This document shows positions 1-11,539 of a stretch of 64,000 nt of DNA, in pieces (positions within the stretch are counted from its first letter, which is position 1; every line of letters begins with the position of its first letter). Made by a program: the position numbers and the translations under genes. Under the pieces are notes generated by a model. It was given only the letters and a program-made list of their open reading frames with translations. It did not search any database and was not told the DNA's origin. The stretch is from positions 86,639,136 to 86,703,135 of the forward strand of contig JALGPY010000007.1 of the NCBI GenBank assembly GCA_023055425.1, given 5' to 3'. The stretch comes from Linanthus parryae. Lineage: Eukaryota; Streptophyta; Magnoliopsida; Ericales; Polemoniaceae.

Positions 1-684
1 GAAGATTGGTTATAAATGGCCAATGATGATCAAACTTGCTAATTTGAATTGTATGATATATGTGATATTATTGCATCTTCATAGTGATGCATGGTAGGAT
101 AGGAAATGACCTATAGACAATAGTTGTGTTGAATCTGTCATCCCTAACTCCATAGCCTCACCACCTGTTCATGTGATTACATACGACTATGTCTTGAAGA
201 GAGAAGAGAAAAGTTTGGGAATACCTTGGCCATGTGTAGAAATTTAAGAAGAGTGTTCCATACCATTTCATGTATTAGGAACCCAAACCAGCAGTATTGG
301 CCATGTTAAGATTCTAGACACCATGACAAGGGCAACGTGTAACAAGAGTGTCAAGCTGTTAAAGGTCTTGTAGTAAACCACCTCATTGAAGAGGCAACAT
401 GGGGAAGCAGAGGATGATATGAGGAAAGTATCCTCAACTTTTTGACGAGGTATTTTGAGTTCCAAGGACGTCACTCCTCTAGGGGGGGAGGATGTAATCC
501 TTCGATTTTGAAGCATCGGTTTTGAAGCACGTCATTTTAGTGCATCCTTATAGCATATGGTCCATCGTGCATGACCTTAGGCTGCATTTAGTTGTTATAC
601 CATAGAGTGGAGACTCATACCTTATCGGTTATTGAGAAGCTGGTTTAAGCTTCGAGGACGAAGCTCTCTTTAAAGGGGGAAGGA
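1..684 (+). pseudogene. Chromovirus pol 3' end (integrase/chromodomain), decayed
   Basis: This is the last part of the polyprotein and the 3' untranslated end of a plus-strand Ty3/Gypsy chromovirus whose body lies left of the window. The visible signature is around 387-450, where reading with one frame change gives IEEATW followed by AEDDMRK. That is the chromodomain tail found at the end of plant chromovirus integrases. The frame is broken by a shift just after the Trp and by other stops, so nothing here is translatable. Two purine tracts follow, at 481-493 and 671-684; the second abuts the LTR and is the likely polypurine tract. The lineage call rests on the short chromodomain match and on the LTR next to it. 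Confidence 0.6.
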
Positions 685-1222
685 TGAAATACCCCGTTAT
701 TTAGAAACGTGTATTTTATGAAATTGTTGGGTGTTAATATAATATTATAAGTATTGGGTGTTAATATGCTATTCTATGATATTAATTGATGTTAATATGA
801 CATTAGTATAAGTTTGGGAATTAGTCGTTATTATTTAAAGAGTTAATTTTAATGTTATAAACTACTTAGGTGCTTTTATGTATTTTTCCTAAACTTATAT
901 ACTGTCTTTTATTTAAACTGGGGGGGTGCTACCTGTCTTTTACTATAACTCAGGGGGGTGAAAATGTCTTTTATCATAAATAGTATCATCTTCTCCATCA
1001 ACGATCAGGAGAGTTTTCTCCTCCGACTCCATCGCCGCCCAAACACCACCACCGCCTCAAATCACCACCAAATTCACCAATACCAGTCCCAATACACTCC
1101 TACTTCAGTAAAGACCCAATCTTCCTCACCGAGAAAATTAATTTCGCCCAAAATGTGGTCCGCAAAATCGGAAGGATCGAAGTGGGTCTTCTCTCCCCGG
1201 TCGAATTTCTCACCACTCCGCC

Positions 1223-1230
1223 TATATAAA
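1223..1230 (+). promoter_or_regulatory. TATA box in chromovirus LTR
   Basis: The sequence CCTATATAAACCCC lies about 540 bases into the LTR, a plausible U3 promoter position. The CT-repeat tract starts about 65 bases downstream, where the start of the element RNA would be expected. Confidence 0.55.
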
Positions 1231-1291
1231 CCCCTTGAATCGAGAGCAATTCTCACACCAAAATCACAGCTCTCAATCTCTCTCACAGTCG

Positions 1292-1391
<100 letters not shown>

Positions 1392-1668
1392 CTCTCGTTT
1401 TCCGTTCGGGTCGCAGGAAACCCAGCCGGGTCCGACCGAGCAAAGCCCAGCCGGAGCTCTGACCGAGCCCAGCTCGCCGTCCCGTCTCGCCTCCCGTCCT
1501 GTCGCCATTCGTCCTCTGTTGAGTGCCACCGCCGCTCGTCACCACTCCCGTCCTCTTCTCCTCCAATGGGTAAACAACCCGATTGCTTCTCTTTGTATTT
1601 TATTTGTTTTATTTTGTCTTCTCTGTTACTGTTAGTTCATATTTATAACTGGGAAGATTTAGAACAAG

Positions 1669-1781
1669 TGTGGGCTTGGCCTCGTGGTTAGATGTTAACA
1701 CTTAAGAGCATGGGGTGTACGTGGGGGTTAATGTGGGGGTTAGGTTCCAGGTTCGTATCTCACATGAGGTGGCTTTTTTTT
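1669..1781 (+). mobile_element. tRNA-derived SINE-like insertion
   Basis: The segment starts GGGCTTGGCCTCGTGGTTAG, which resembles a tRNA D-arm or Pol III A box. About 70 bases later comes GGTTCGTATCTCAC, which resembles a B box. It ends in a T-rich run. This layout fits plant tRNA-derived SINEs. It lies inside the chromovirus LTR. I did not find a clear target duplication. Confidence 0.45.
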
Positions 1782-3200
1782 ACAAGTTTAAAAATGATTT
1801 TTTTTTACTCATCTTTACCCAAAATTGTAGAATAAGGGTGATAAAAGTATATTTCCCTATTTATTTTATATGCTAGAATAGATTATTTTCTCAAATAAAT
1901 TTGATATTTCTTTTAAATAAAGTTAGTTAACTTGTAATATCTTCTCTTCTAAGGCCTGTTTGGATTATGAGAAACTACAATTAGAATTATAAATGTTTTT
2001 GGGGTAAAATAATATGCATCTCTACCCTAAATAATAAAAACAATAGTTTAGTTAATCTTATAAGTTACATTTATAAAACTATAGCTATATTTTACAATAA
2101 TAAACGATAATCATTATAAATCGTGTTTTAATAATAGAAGTATTATCGTTAAAGGTTGGGGAAATAATAGGGGGTTTCACTTGCATGTACAAGTAGGACT
2201 TTGTTTGTGTTTGTGCTATCAATATATTAATAGAATATTATAAATTGTAGGTAACGAGTTCTTTGACGAAGGATACGTCGAATATTACGACTAGTTTGCC
2301 GTAACTGCTTTTGTTTGAGGTAAGTAAACATGCCAGGCCTAGCGCCCTATCCTCTTTTCGTGTCAAATGATTTCCTTCCTACTTGTCTCAAAATGAATTT
2401 TATGTGAAATATATGTTACCTGAATATTTGTTCCAAATTGTGGAAATGTTTCTCTGAAAATATCACTGCAATCTATTAATCGACGATAACGTAAAGTGGA
2501 AGAGTTGTGCGGGGATTATTGTTGTATGGATACTATTGGCATTGGGCGTGCTGACTTCGGTCTCTCGTCCAATTTATTTTATTTAATCCGGTTGCAAGTC
2601 CCCGGATAGTTCCATGTATTCACTCTTCTGGCCGCAAGAAGTCTGTAAGGGGGTGTCGACACTTAAAGTCCTGGATGCTTGCGAGGTGGTTGGTTCTAAT
2701 GGAAAGGATGGATGAATATGAGATTTTTAGAAACTCCTAATCCAAATAATGAAATTGAAATCTTGCTTGTTTCTTATAAAGTTTCGAAGCTTTCATTTCA
2801 CTGGGATGTAGTTAACTTACTGCAACTACTTATTTCTTTTCAAATTGTCTCATAGTCTGTTTACATGCTTGGGTGTTTCTTACTCAGTATTTCCGATGAC
2901 TTTGGAAACTGTGGTGTTCTCTTTTGTTTTCTGCACCACAGGTGTGTAGGATGGGAGCATAGCTTAGTAGGGACGAGAATCATCATTTAGACGATCAGTA
3001 ACATCACACTTAGTTCTTAGAGCTTCTTTAGTATCATTAAGCTATAGTTGGATGGTATGCCGGTGTTTGAGGCACAAGTTTGGAGTTTTAATAAAGTTAT
3101 GTTCGGATTCTTTGTTTTAAACCACCTTGTATCCGGGTTTAATCTCGGGTACGGAGTAACATCCCCGGGCTTCCGGCTTGGTTGCTTTGGGGGTGTTACA

Positions 3201-3860
3201 AAAGTTGTCTTCCTCACATCCTCAGGGGCCATCTTGGTCTGATTGTAACCGCTCAATTCATCCATGAAGCTGAACATGTGATGGACCACAGTAGAGTTGA
3301 TCAGGATATCTATGTTTGGCAATGGGAAATCATCTTTTTGGAAAAACTGGTTTGAATCCCTAAAGTCGACGCATATGCGAAGGCTTCCATTCATCTTCAG
3401 CACTGGTACAATGTTTGCGAGCCAGGTGGGATGGTGATTGGGCTCGATGACCTTTGCATTCAACAGTTTCATTATCTCTTCCTTTATCTTGAAATTGATC
3501 TCTTGGCGATAGTTTCTCGCGCTATGCTTGACTGGCTTCGACCTTGGAATAACATCAAGTCTATGCATAGTAACCTCTCTCTCCAAGCCAGGCATTTCAC
3601 CATAATACCATGCGAAAACGTCCTTGTATTCTTCCAGCAACTTCAGCAAACCTCGTTCCTCTTCAACCTCGAGATCCGCGCTTAGGAAGACTGGCCTTCT
3701 CTTTTCCTCTGTTGGGCTCAAGAATACTTCTTTCAATTCTTGCTTATGGGGTTTCGGACGATCTTCCATGCATTCATGAGCTTCTTTCAACTCCTCCAGT
3801 GGTGCTTTCTCCCTTTCTTTTTTTGGAGTTTCTTTTAGCTCACAAATTTACTCAGGGACA
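3201..3860 (-). pseudogene. Ty3/Gypsy (Tat-like) reverse transcriptase, truncated
   Basis: This is the N-terminal half of a reverse transcriptase on the minus strand, running from about 3,860 down to the insertion edge at 3,201. The translation shows AWYYGEMPGL, then WLANIVPVLKMNGSLRICVD, then DFPLPNIDILINSTVVHHMF and SFMDELSGYNQTKMAPEDV. This is the order and wording of the RT start in the Tat/Ogre group. The YxDD catalytic block is absent because the chromovirus LTR interrupts the frame right after KTTF. One stop codon lies upstream near 3,850. Codons to the left of 3,201 belong to the LTR. The clade call is from motif wording only. Confidence 0.7.
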
Positions 3861-4048
3861 TCTTCGATGGGAGGGGTCGAAGATGACCCCGCGCACCTTC
3901 AGATGCGAGAAGACTTCTTCCCATTGGCATAGAAACTGCCCACCTCTTTACTTTCCTCATTATGTTTGACGACCCTCTTCTGGGTGTAAACATTCTTCTT
4001 TTGGTAGGCTATCTTTGGTTCTTCCTCTTGCACAGACTGCTTCTCCTT

Positions 4049-4427
4049 CTAGGCTTCTCGCATCACCATTACACCTGCTGGTGACTGGTCCTTGATGTCC
4101 TCCCACTTGGGCAAGGGAGTTGGCTGAAACGGTGCTGGAGTTGCCTCATCCGCCATTTCTGTGAACCAACCCGCCTCATACAAGTGTGCTTCATCCAAGT
4201 TAAAAGGGTTCACTGAGGCTAGTATTTCCACTATTCTGTCTTTCCAGATGGCCTTCATCACTTGGTGGGCTGTGGATGGCACAACATCGAAGCAATGAAT
4301 CCACGCTCGACCAATGATCATATGGTAGGTGGTATTGGAATTAATGACATGAAACTTTGCAGAGCGCTTGATTTGGCCAATCTGGATTCCCAGGCGTAAT
4401 TGTACTGACAATCTCCTATCGGTATCA
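4049..4427 (-). pseudogene. Ty3/Gypsy (Tat-like) retropepsin C-terminal part
   Basis: The minus-strand frame reads RRLSVQLRLGIQIG, then FHVINSNTTYHMIIGRAWIH and VVPSTAHQVMKAIW. The IIGRAWIH block is the conserved second half of the aspartic protease in Tat-like Ty3 elements. The catalytic Asp loop should lie upstream, where an Athila-like LTR now interrupts the element. It belongs to the same element as the RT at 3,201-3,860 and the gag at 31,269-32,900. The 190 bases between protease and RT are out of frame. Confidence 0.65.
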
Positions 4428-5547
4428 TGTCGTTCTATGTCACGGTTTACTTGGTGTCCTGCCGGTCCACCTACATCTACCGGTCCGTTCTAGTAGGCTA
4501 ACGACAGTGCACGAAATGATGTCCCCTTAGACCACCACCACACGAACACCTCACTATCTCCTACCGAATCTACCCACTAAGGCCAATCCTACACACTTCT
4601 CTTCTTAGTCTCAGTGATTAAGGATTGTTGTTCATATCTCATCACAACTAGGTCTAAGTCGCTTTCACGCACTCGCTAGCTAATTAACAAGTCCGGTTGA
4701 TCACTCCATTCTTTCCAAGAAATTGAGCATAACATATGAACAATAACTAGAATAAATATTAACATTAAGCAAGATTACAATCTAGGAAGAACACCTAATT
4801 CCGATGAATATCAATTCCTAACATAGTCGCGTCAATAGACTACACTCATTAACAAGTTCATGAAATTAAACTTCATCCAATAGATCAAAATCCAAAAGCG
4901 TGAGACAAGTATAAAATCCGGAAAACATTGTCTACATAAACCCTAGGCTTTCTAGAGAAGCCTAGCAAAACGTCTAATTACTACTTGAAATCGTAGCAAA
5001 ACAAACAAGTTTCTCCATAGAAGTGATTAAAAGAGGGAAGAAGAGATCAAACGTTGAATCGAAGCTTCCGCGTCGTCCCTTCGTCCTCCTCCTTGCCTCG
5101 TGATGTGTGAATGGTGTAGAATGATTGTTTTCAGCCTCCTAAGTCGTCCCCATGTCAATTCCCGTCATAATACTTCAAAAATTGCGTTTTTACCCAAAAA
5201 ATTGGACTTGAGTGTCAGGCATTCGGCCTCCATTTTGGCCCGAAATGCTGCCTGAAATGCCTGCTGCTGCTGAATTTGGTCTCTGACTTCTACAGGACAT
5301 ATCTTCTTCGTCCAATCTCCGATTATGCTCCGGGACCTATCGTTGGAAAGATCTTTGAATATAATTTCATTTGGCACTGGTCTCACTCCCAAATTAATTT
5401 TATAACACCATGTATGATTAAATTAATGCAGAGCGGTCATCCTAGCTCTTCCAACTTTGCTTCTCTTCATTCCACTTGTGCTTCCGCTCATTCCGAAGTT
5501 TGTTCCATGCCTCCTATCAATCGATTAACATCCGTTCCGGCCAAGAC
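4428..5547 (-). mobile_element. Athila-like LTR, left part (split by Sirevirus)
   Basis: Together with 31,074-31,268 this forms about 1.3 kb of non-coding sequence between the gag and protease of the Tat-like element. Read on the minus strand it begins TGATAGCGCC, resembling the TGATAAATCC start of the complete Athila LTR in this window, and its layout of U3, leader-like and AT-rich parts is similar. I could not match a five-base target duplication at its ends, so it may be a solo LTR formed between two copies, or another element type. AAGAC at 5,543-5,547 is the left target duplication of the Sirevirus. Confidence 0.4.
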
Positions 5548-7055
5548 TGGAAGTGTGTAATGTAGACTAAATACAGGACCTAAATACTCTAGAAGGGGGG
5601 TGGGTTGAATAGAGTATGGAAACTTTTTGCAAAACTCAAAGTTTAACAGAATAACTTTGTGTGAAACTCAAATCTCAAGGCCTTGAGATTTTAGTAAACT
5701 GTCTGAAACTTTCAAAGGCAAAATAGAAAGCTTCAAGGCCTTGAACTATAATCAGTTCTAAACAGCTTATGAAACCTAGTTTGATTTGAGTTGTATGCAG
5801 CAGATAATAATCAAACTGTAAAGTAAAGAACACAAATCAATTTACAGAGTTCAGTCCCAATGGACCTAATCTCTGCCTGAGGGATCTAATCCCACCAGGA
5901 TTGGGCAAACACTTCTTATTAGTCACACAGAAACAGCCCTAGATCTTCAAGCCTAAGTGATTTCCCTTACACCCATACAGCTTGTGGTTCCAAACCTATC
6001 TAGTTCCAGCTACTAACTGTTGAGCTAACAAGAACCTCTTGTTGTTCAATTGAACAACCAACCACTAGGTTAAGTGAGGTTTAAGATAATCTAAAGATAC
6101 ACAGATTAAAGTACAAGTGAAAAACAGAGTAGAAGAGATAAGCTGTTTAAGCCTGGATGTGTTCTTCTGGAAACTGGATTGATTTGATCTTCTGAAATCT
6201 GGATTGAAGCTTGAATCCTTTTGTGTTTGAATGAATGATCTCCCACGAATTTGACACACATTTCTGAGTATTCTGCCAGCCTCTATCTCTTTAAAATTCA
6301 AACCAGTCTCTTTTATCCACACCTGCAACTGATTGAGAGATTTTAGGATCTCAGTTCCTACAAATCCTCTTTATGTTTTCAACTGAAATTCAAACAGCTC
6401 TTAGTGGATATCCGTTGGATTTTGTTGAGATTTATTTTGCACGTTTAACAGCCCTGCAACAGCATTGAAACATAGCAACAACAAAATCCAAAAAGATAAC
6501 AGTGCTATGACTGTTTGGTTATCCAGTTTCTGATAAAACTGGTTGACAGATTAGAACAAATACCTGTATAACTTCTAAAACATATAAATTATGAAAAAAA
6601 AAGTTTAAGATTATTAGAAGTCAGTAAATAATCACAATAATAAGAATCACAACCTGCAAGAAAGAATCAACTTAGTTCTGTAAAAACTGTCAGCAGCTCA
6701 AGGCACATCTCAAGGCCTTGGAGCTCTGAACCTGCTTCACACATATTCAAAGTTAAACCCATATAACTTTGATTCTTCATGTTCTAATCATCTGTAATTG
6801 TGTTAGATATGTAAATAGTGTAAACTATAAGTATATGTAGTAAATCCCTGATCTGTATAATCAGATATCCCATCTACAACACAGAACTGTTAGAACATAT
6901 AGCAGAATAGAATGACTCTCAAGGCTTTGAAGTTCTGTCAGTATCTCAAGGCCTTGAAGTAACTGAAATGCTTTACTGCTTATGTCTTTGTCTTTGTCTT
7001 TCATCGCTCAAAACAATTACCAACCAAAACACATTCAAGGGTCTTTGAATCAACA
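5548..7055 (-). repeat. Sirevirus 3' LTR
   Basis: On the plus strand it begins TGGAAGTGTGTAATG and ends GAATCAACA. It matches the right-hand LTR throughout by eye and has the same length. It contains several copies of the palindrome TCAAGGCCTTGA, including an 18-base perfect palindrome at 5,672-5,689. Confidence 0.9.
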
Positions 7056-7067
7056 ATCTCCCCCTTG
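7056..7067 (-). other. Sirevirus polypurine tract
   Basis: On the minus strand the sequence reads AAGGGGGAGAT directly before the LTR start TGTTGATTC. This position and composition are those of the plus-strand primer of LTR elements. Similar tracts recur at about 7,340-7,352 and 9,721-9,729. Confidence 0.8.
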
Positions 7068-7506
7068 ATGAACGACAAAACCTACAGTCTTGTATAGATT
7101 TTCCTGTCACTCATTATGAAAATTAGATAACCACATAACCACAAAATTAGATAACCAGATAACCACAAAATGCAGATACAATAGATAATAATGCCAGATA
7201 AATAACGAGATTTTTACATCTAACCACAGATTTGTACAAAATCACAATAATATAATAACACAACTGATTAAACCAAAACAACTAAATATTATTATTATTC
7301 AAATACTGCAAACTGCAAAAACACAAAACCACATAATTTCTCCCCCTTTTTGACTTTCATCAAACAAGGATGAAGAAATGTTGGATCATTACTCAGAGTT
7401 ATTTAAAAAAACTTAAACAAAATTATTGCTAAAAGTCAAGGCCTTGAAGACAGAAAAGAAAGAAGAGAAAGAAATAGAAGGTCAAGGCTTTGGCAATCTC
7501 TGATCT
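7068..7506. other. Non-coding 3' region of Sirevirus
   Basis: This AT-rich region lies between the post-pol ORF and the polypurine tract. It holds a second purine tract on the minus strand (about 7,340-7,352, GGGGGAGAAAT) and two copies of the TCAAGG palindrome family near 7,436 and 7,480. No reading frame is supported. Confidence 0.6.
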
Positions 7507-8157
7507 TCACTTATTCTTTGATGTCTGGCCTTTCTCTGAGCCTTCTCCAACTTCTTCTTCACTTGCAGCATCTTCAGCAGACTGATTACCTTCTTGTTCA
7601 GCTTCCACTTCTGCAACAACTTCTTGAATTATTTCATCCACTTTCTTCTTAACCTGTACTGAGTCCCCCTCTGTAGCTGAATCAACACCTGTGTCTTCAC
7701 CATCATCTTCTTCATCAGTTTGTTCATACAAATCTTTTGAAGTAAGCACCACTGGAATTGGCTTCTTTTTCTTCTTCAAAAAATCTCCCAGCCTTTTATC
7801 TGAGTCCACACTGGTGTCATGACTATTAGCAGAAGGTATCTTCTCCAAATTCAAACCCTTGATGACAACATCCAATTTTCCATTCATAACATTCATCAAG
7901 CCCTTGAACTGGTTGAATTCAGCTGACAGGTCAAATAACCTTTGTCTGAGATCTTCAATCTCAACCTGCTGATCTTCTAACTTCTCAACCAACAAAGAGT
8001 AATCCTCATTGGCTTGTCCTTTCCCTGATGTAGTCCCCTTAGGCTTCACAAACTCCTTCTCTACAAGTTCCTCCTTAGACAAATCTGAATAAAACTTCCA
8101 ATGTCCCTTCCCAGTTTGAACTACCCCAATCCTCTGAAGTGCAGTTTCATCAATCAA
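7507..8157 (-). pseudogene. Sirevirus post-pol ORF, C-terminal coiled-coil part
   Basis: A 216-codon stretch contains a heptad-like segment at about residues 55-100 (VEKLEDQQVEIEDLRQRLF onward) and then a very acidic, Lys-rich tail. It follows the globular part at 8,185-8,880 with a small break between. The position downstream of RNase H is where Sireviruses carry their env-like or additional ORF. I see no signal peptide or clear membrane segment here. The function is unknown. Confidence 0.55.
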
Positions 8158-8184
8158 CCCAAAACCTCCAGTAATATTTTCTTA

Positions 8185-8880
8185 TCATTTCACATGTACA
8201 TCAAAGTATTCAAAGAAAAGAGGTAACAGGTTGGCATATGGAAGAGGATGATTTCTAGTCCTGGTTGCACAATAAATCATATGCTCCATAACAAATGTTG
8301 GCAAGTCTATCTCAAACCATTGAGATATTAGATACATCAAAATCAGAACCTTATCAGTCACTAACTCCCTTGAGTTCTCCCTAGGAACTACACTTCTCAT
8401 CAGAATTGTAAACAGGATTTTGGCTTCACAGTTGAGCACAGAGTGTGTCAACTGCTTTGGACCAGAGGGTACACCATCAATGAAAAACAACTCCTTTGCC
8501 TTATCCAGACACTCCTTCCTATCAGGATAATCTCCAACATTATACTTCCTCGGAATGCCCAATACTTTGGCAAAAGTCCTATGATCTAACCACAAATCCA
8601 CTCCAGCCACTTTTGAAGTTAATACCATTTTATCATCACCTTCAGAAACCAGATTCAAATAAAAACAACCTAGTTAACCTAGGATAGGCATTTGAACTAG
8701 GATTTAGCACCTTCCAAACAGCAGTTTCTCTTAACTTTCTCATACAGTCTATATCCAATTTATCCGATAATTCTTAAGAAACCATACTACAGAAAGCTAC
8801 CTTAGATGAAGCATACCCTTGAATCCATACAGTTCTAACCTCAGAACTAACAAACCAGTCTGTAGGAAGTACATTCTTAC
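8185..8880 (-). pseudogene. Sirevirus post-pol ORF, globular domain
   Basis: The upper part (8,660-8,880) reads WFVSSEVRTVWIQGYASSKV and similar text with stops. The lower part (8,185-8,658) is open and contains SKVAGVDLWLDHRTFAKVLG followed by IPRKYNVGDY, then FEIDLPTFVMEHMIYCATRT. This resembles the 'putative plant transposon protein' domain seen in ORFs near plant retroelements: a short beta segment, a LGIP block, and a helical half ending in an RxxHPLPY-like stretch. The assignment is by pattern and not by search. Compare the Athila ORF at 18,236-19,774. Confidence 0.5.
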
Positions 8881-8887
8881 CTTGATA

Positions 8888-9290
8888 TCATTTCTTAGTT
8901 GCAGCAGCAACCTGCTTAACCCTAGTTTTCTTCTCTGAGGGTTTGGCCTTTTCTTGTTCTCCTTCAGATGGTTTCTTCTTGCTTTCTTGAGCAGATTTCC
9001 CCTTTTCCTCTTCACTAGCCTTTTTCTTTTCTCCCCCTTTCTTCTTATCTAACCTAGGTTGATCACCACCCTGAGTCTGTGTCTCCTGCTGTGGATCAAT
9101 ACTTGTGGCTTCATCTCCCTTGTCTGTTCTGGACTTCTTTGCAGGAGGAGTGTCCTCATGCAAGCTCTGAGTGTTTTCTGAATCTGAATCAGAAATCACT
9201 ATCTTCTCCTTCTTATTTGCCCTCTTCTTGGATCTGCCAGAAGGCTTTTCCCTATTGCTGAATTCTGGCTGATTTGCGCTCCATTTTGGG
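8888..9290 (-). pseudogene. Sirevirus post-pol ORF, charged N-terminal part
   Basis: This is a low-complexity charged region: SDSDSENTQSLHEDTPPAKK, then many Lys/Glu blocks. It continues upstream in the same frame to about 9,290 through basic text (SGRSKKRANKKEK), which could serve as a nuclear localisation signal. No start codon in this frame is convincing, and a stop near 8,888 separates it from the globular part. Confidence 0.45.
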
Positions 9291-9727
9291 GTTTAGGTTT
9301 TGAGAGGAGAATGTGATTGAGAGAAACTGAGAGAGAGAGAGTAGAGTCGTGGAGAATTGAGAAAGAATGAGAAGAAAAAGCCCTGACTTTCACCTTAACT
9401 AGGTTGAAAAGGATAAGTCATAAAAGGACTCTGCTATATCAACATGCAAAATAGAATCTTGAAAAATATTTTTGGATAGTTTAGAAAATTCTCTGAGTAA
9501 TTCAAATATTATACTGTTATCTAAAAAGATAAGATATAATATTTTATGATCCTTTTTAAAAAAAAATTACAGATATTATCAAGACCTGGAGAACAATCTC
9601 AAGGCCTTGAGATTTTCTGCGGTTTGAAACTTCAAAGCTTTGAGATATACTTTCAAGGCTTCAAAAATTATAATCTCAAGGCTTTGATATTTCAGCACAT
9701 AAACACATATAAGTACTAATACTCCCC
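9291..9727. other. Sirevirus spacer between pol and post-pol ORF
   Basis: This AT-rich spacer carries four or more copies of the TCAAGG palindrome family at 9,596-9,690, including the same 18-base perfect palindrome found in the LTR (9,596-9,613). A purine tract on the minus strand (9,721-9,729) lies at the pol stop. A splice or polypurine function is possible but not shown. Confidence 0.55.
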
Positions 9728-11045
9728 CTAAACCAATGCATCCTTGTTTAACATCCCCAATTCAAGCCTTATAGATGAAAACCTATCATCTGGCAAAGGT
9801 TTAGTGAAAATATCAGCAATCTGCATTGAAGTAGAAATAAAATTTAAAACAACATCACCTTGTTCTGCATGATCTCTAAGGAAGTGATATCTCACATCTA
9901 TGTGCTTGGTCCTTGAGTGCTGGACTGGATTCTTAGAGATTGAAATAGCATTTGTGTTGTCACAATGAATAGGCACATTTCTGAAATTGTAGCCAAGATC
10001 TTTAAGTTGCTGAGCAATCCATAACACTTGTGAACAGCAAGCACCAGCTGCAATATATTCAGCTTCTGCAGTTGATAATTCTACAGAATTTTGCTTTTTC
10101 GAATGCCAACTGATCAAAGAAGATCCAAGAAATTGACAGCATCCAGAAGTACTTTTCCTGTCTACTTTATATCCTGCAAAATCAGCATCTGAATAGCCAC
10201 TCAACATAAAATTAGATCTTCTTGGATACCAAAGCCCTAAGTCTCTGGTTCCATTCAAATATCTAAAAATCCTTTTGACTGCAGTTAAATGAATTTCCTT
10301 AGGATCTGCTAGGAATCTAGCACACATACAGACACTGAACATAATATCAGGTCTACTAGTAGTTAAATACAATAGTGATCCAATCATACCTCTGTATTCC
10401 TTTTGATTCACACTCTTACCATTTGAATCTTTGTCTAAAGAGAGTGATGAACTCATAGGGGTCTTAAGCACCTTGGACTGTGACATATTGTACTTATTCA
10501 ATAAGTCCTTGTTATACTTTCCTTGATGCACAAAAATTCCTTTCTTCATTTGTAAGATATGAAGTCCAAGAAAGAAATTCAGTTCACCCATTAAACTCAT
10601 CTCAAACTCCCTGCACATCAGACTAGAAAACTCTTTTGAAAGAGCATCATTAGTAGCACCAAATAAAATATCATCTACATAAATCTGAACTACTAACAAA
10701 TCACTTTGATGATGTTTAATAAAAGGAGTTTTGTCAACTAGGCCTCTTCTGAAATTATTTTCAAGTAGAAATTTTGAAAGCCTGTCATACCAAGCCCTTG
10801 GAGCTTGTTTTAACCCATAAAGAGCTTTATCCAGCTTATAAACATGATCAGGAGAGTTTTCATCTTCAAAACCAGGTGGTTGTGCTACAAAAACATCTTC
10901 TTGTAAATATCCATTCAGAAAAGCACATTTAACATCCATTTGATAAAGCTTTATGTGATTGTGAGATGGAAATGCAAGAAGTATTCTAATAGCTTCTAAC
11001 CTGGCAACAGGAGCAAAAGTCTCTTCATAATCTATACCTTCTTCC
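9728..11045 (-). pseudogene. Sirevirus pol: reverse transcriptase and RNase H
   Basis: The 403-codon open part (9,728-10,939) carries copia RT motifs: FLNGYLQEDVFVAQPPGFED, LYGLKQAPRAWYDRL and the catalytic IYVDDILFG at residues 86-94. RNase H follows with GYSDADFAGYKVDRKSTSG and STAEAEYIAAGACCSQ, then HIDVRYHFLRDH near the end. The frame continues upstream to an in-frame stop at 11,045-11,047, so the only break before the RT core is that stop. The enzyme would copy element RNA into DNA in cytoplasmic particles. All catalytic residues I looked for are present in this part. Confidence 0.9.
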
Positions 11046-11539
11046 TAATTATATCCTTGAGCTACCAGTCTGGCTTTATTTCTTACCACTTTGCCATTCT
11101 CATCAAGCTTGTTTCTGAATACCCATCTGGTTCCAAAAACTGATTTCTCTTTAGGTCTGGGAACCAGATTCCATATCTTGGTTATTTCAAACTCATTCAG
11201 CTCACTCTGCATTGCAATGATCCATTCTGCATCTTCTAGTGCTTCCTTGGTATTTTTAGGCTCAATAAAAGATACAAATGCACTAAAAGCACACAAGTTC
11301 TTCAACTGTCCTCTTGTCTGAGTTCCAGTTGATGGATCTGATATAATATTATAAGCTGGATGGTCTGCAAGGTACTTAAACTTCTTTCTTGGTACCCATG
11401 AGTATTCTCCTTCAAGGCTTTGAGTTCTTGAAACAGTAGAGGGAGCATCATAGAAAGTTTCAGCTTTAGTCAAGGCTTTGAGATTTTGGTTCAGCAGGAG
11501 GTTCAAGGACTTGAGATTCTGCTGATTGATTATGCACAC
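11045..11539 (-). pseudogene. Sirevirus pol: region between integrase and RT
   Basis: The frame contains ALEDAEWIIAMQSELNEFEI, then WNLVPRPKEKSVFGTRWVFR and NKARLVAQGYN. This is the N-terminal RT block of copia elements. A stop at its end (11,045-11,047) and a frame change near 11,500 separate it from the RT core and from the integrase C-terminus. Confidence 0.8.

Noticed and set aside
1952..2160. Possible Tourist MITE starting GGCCTGTTTGGATTATG
   Set aside because: No matching inverted end or duplication found in the following kilobase.
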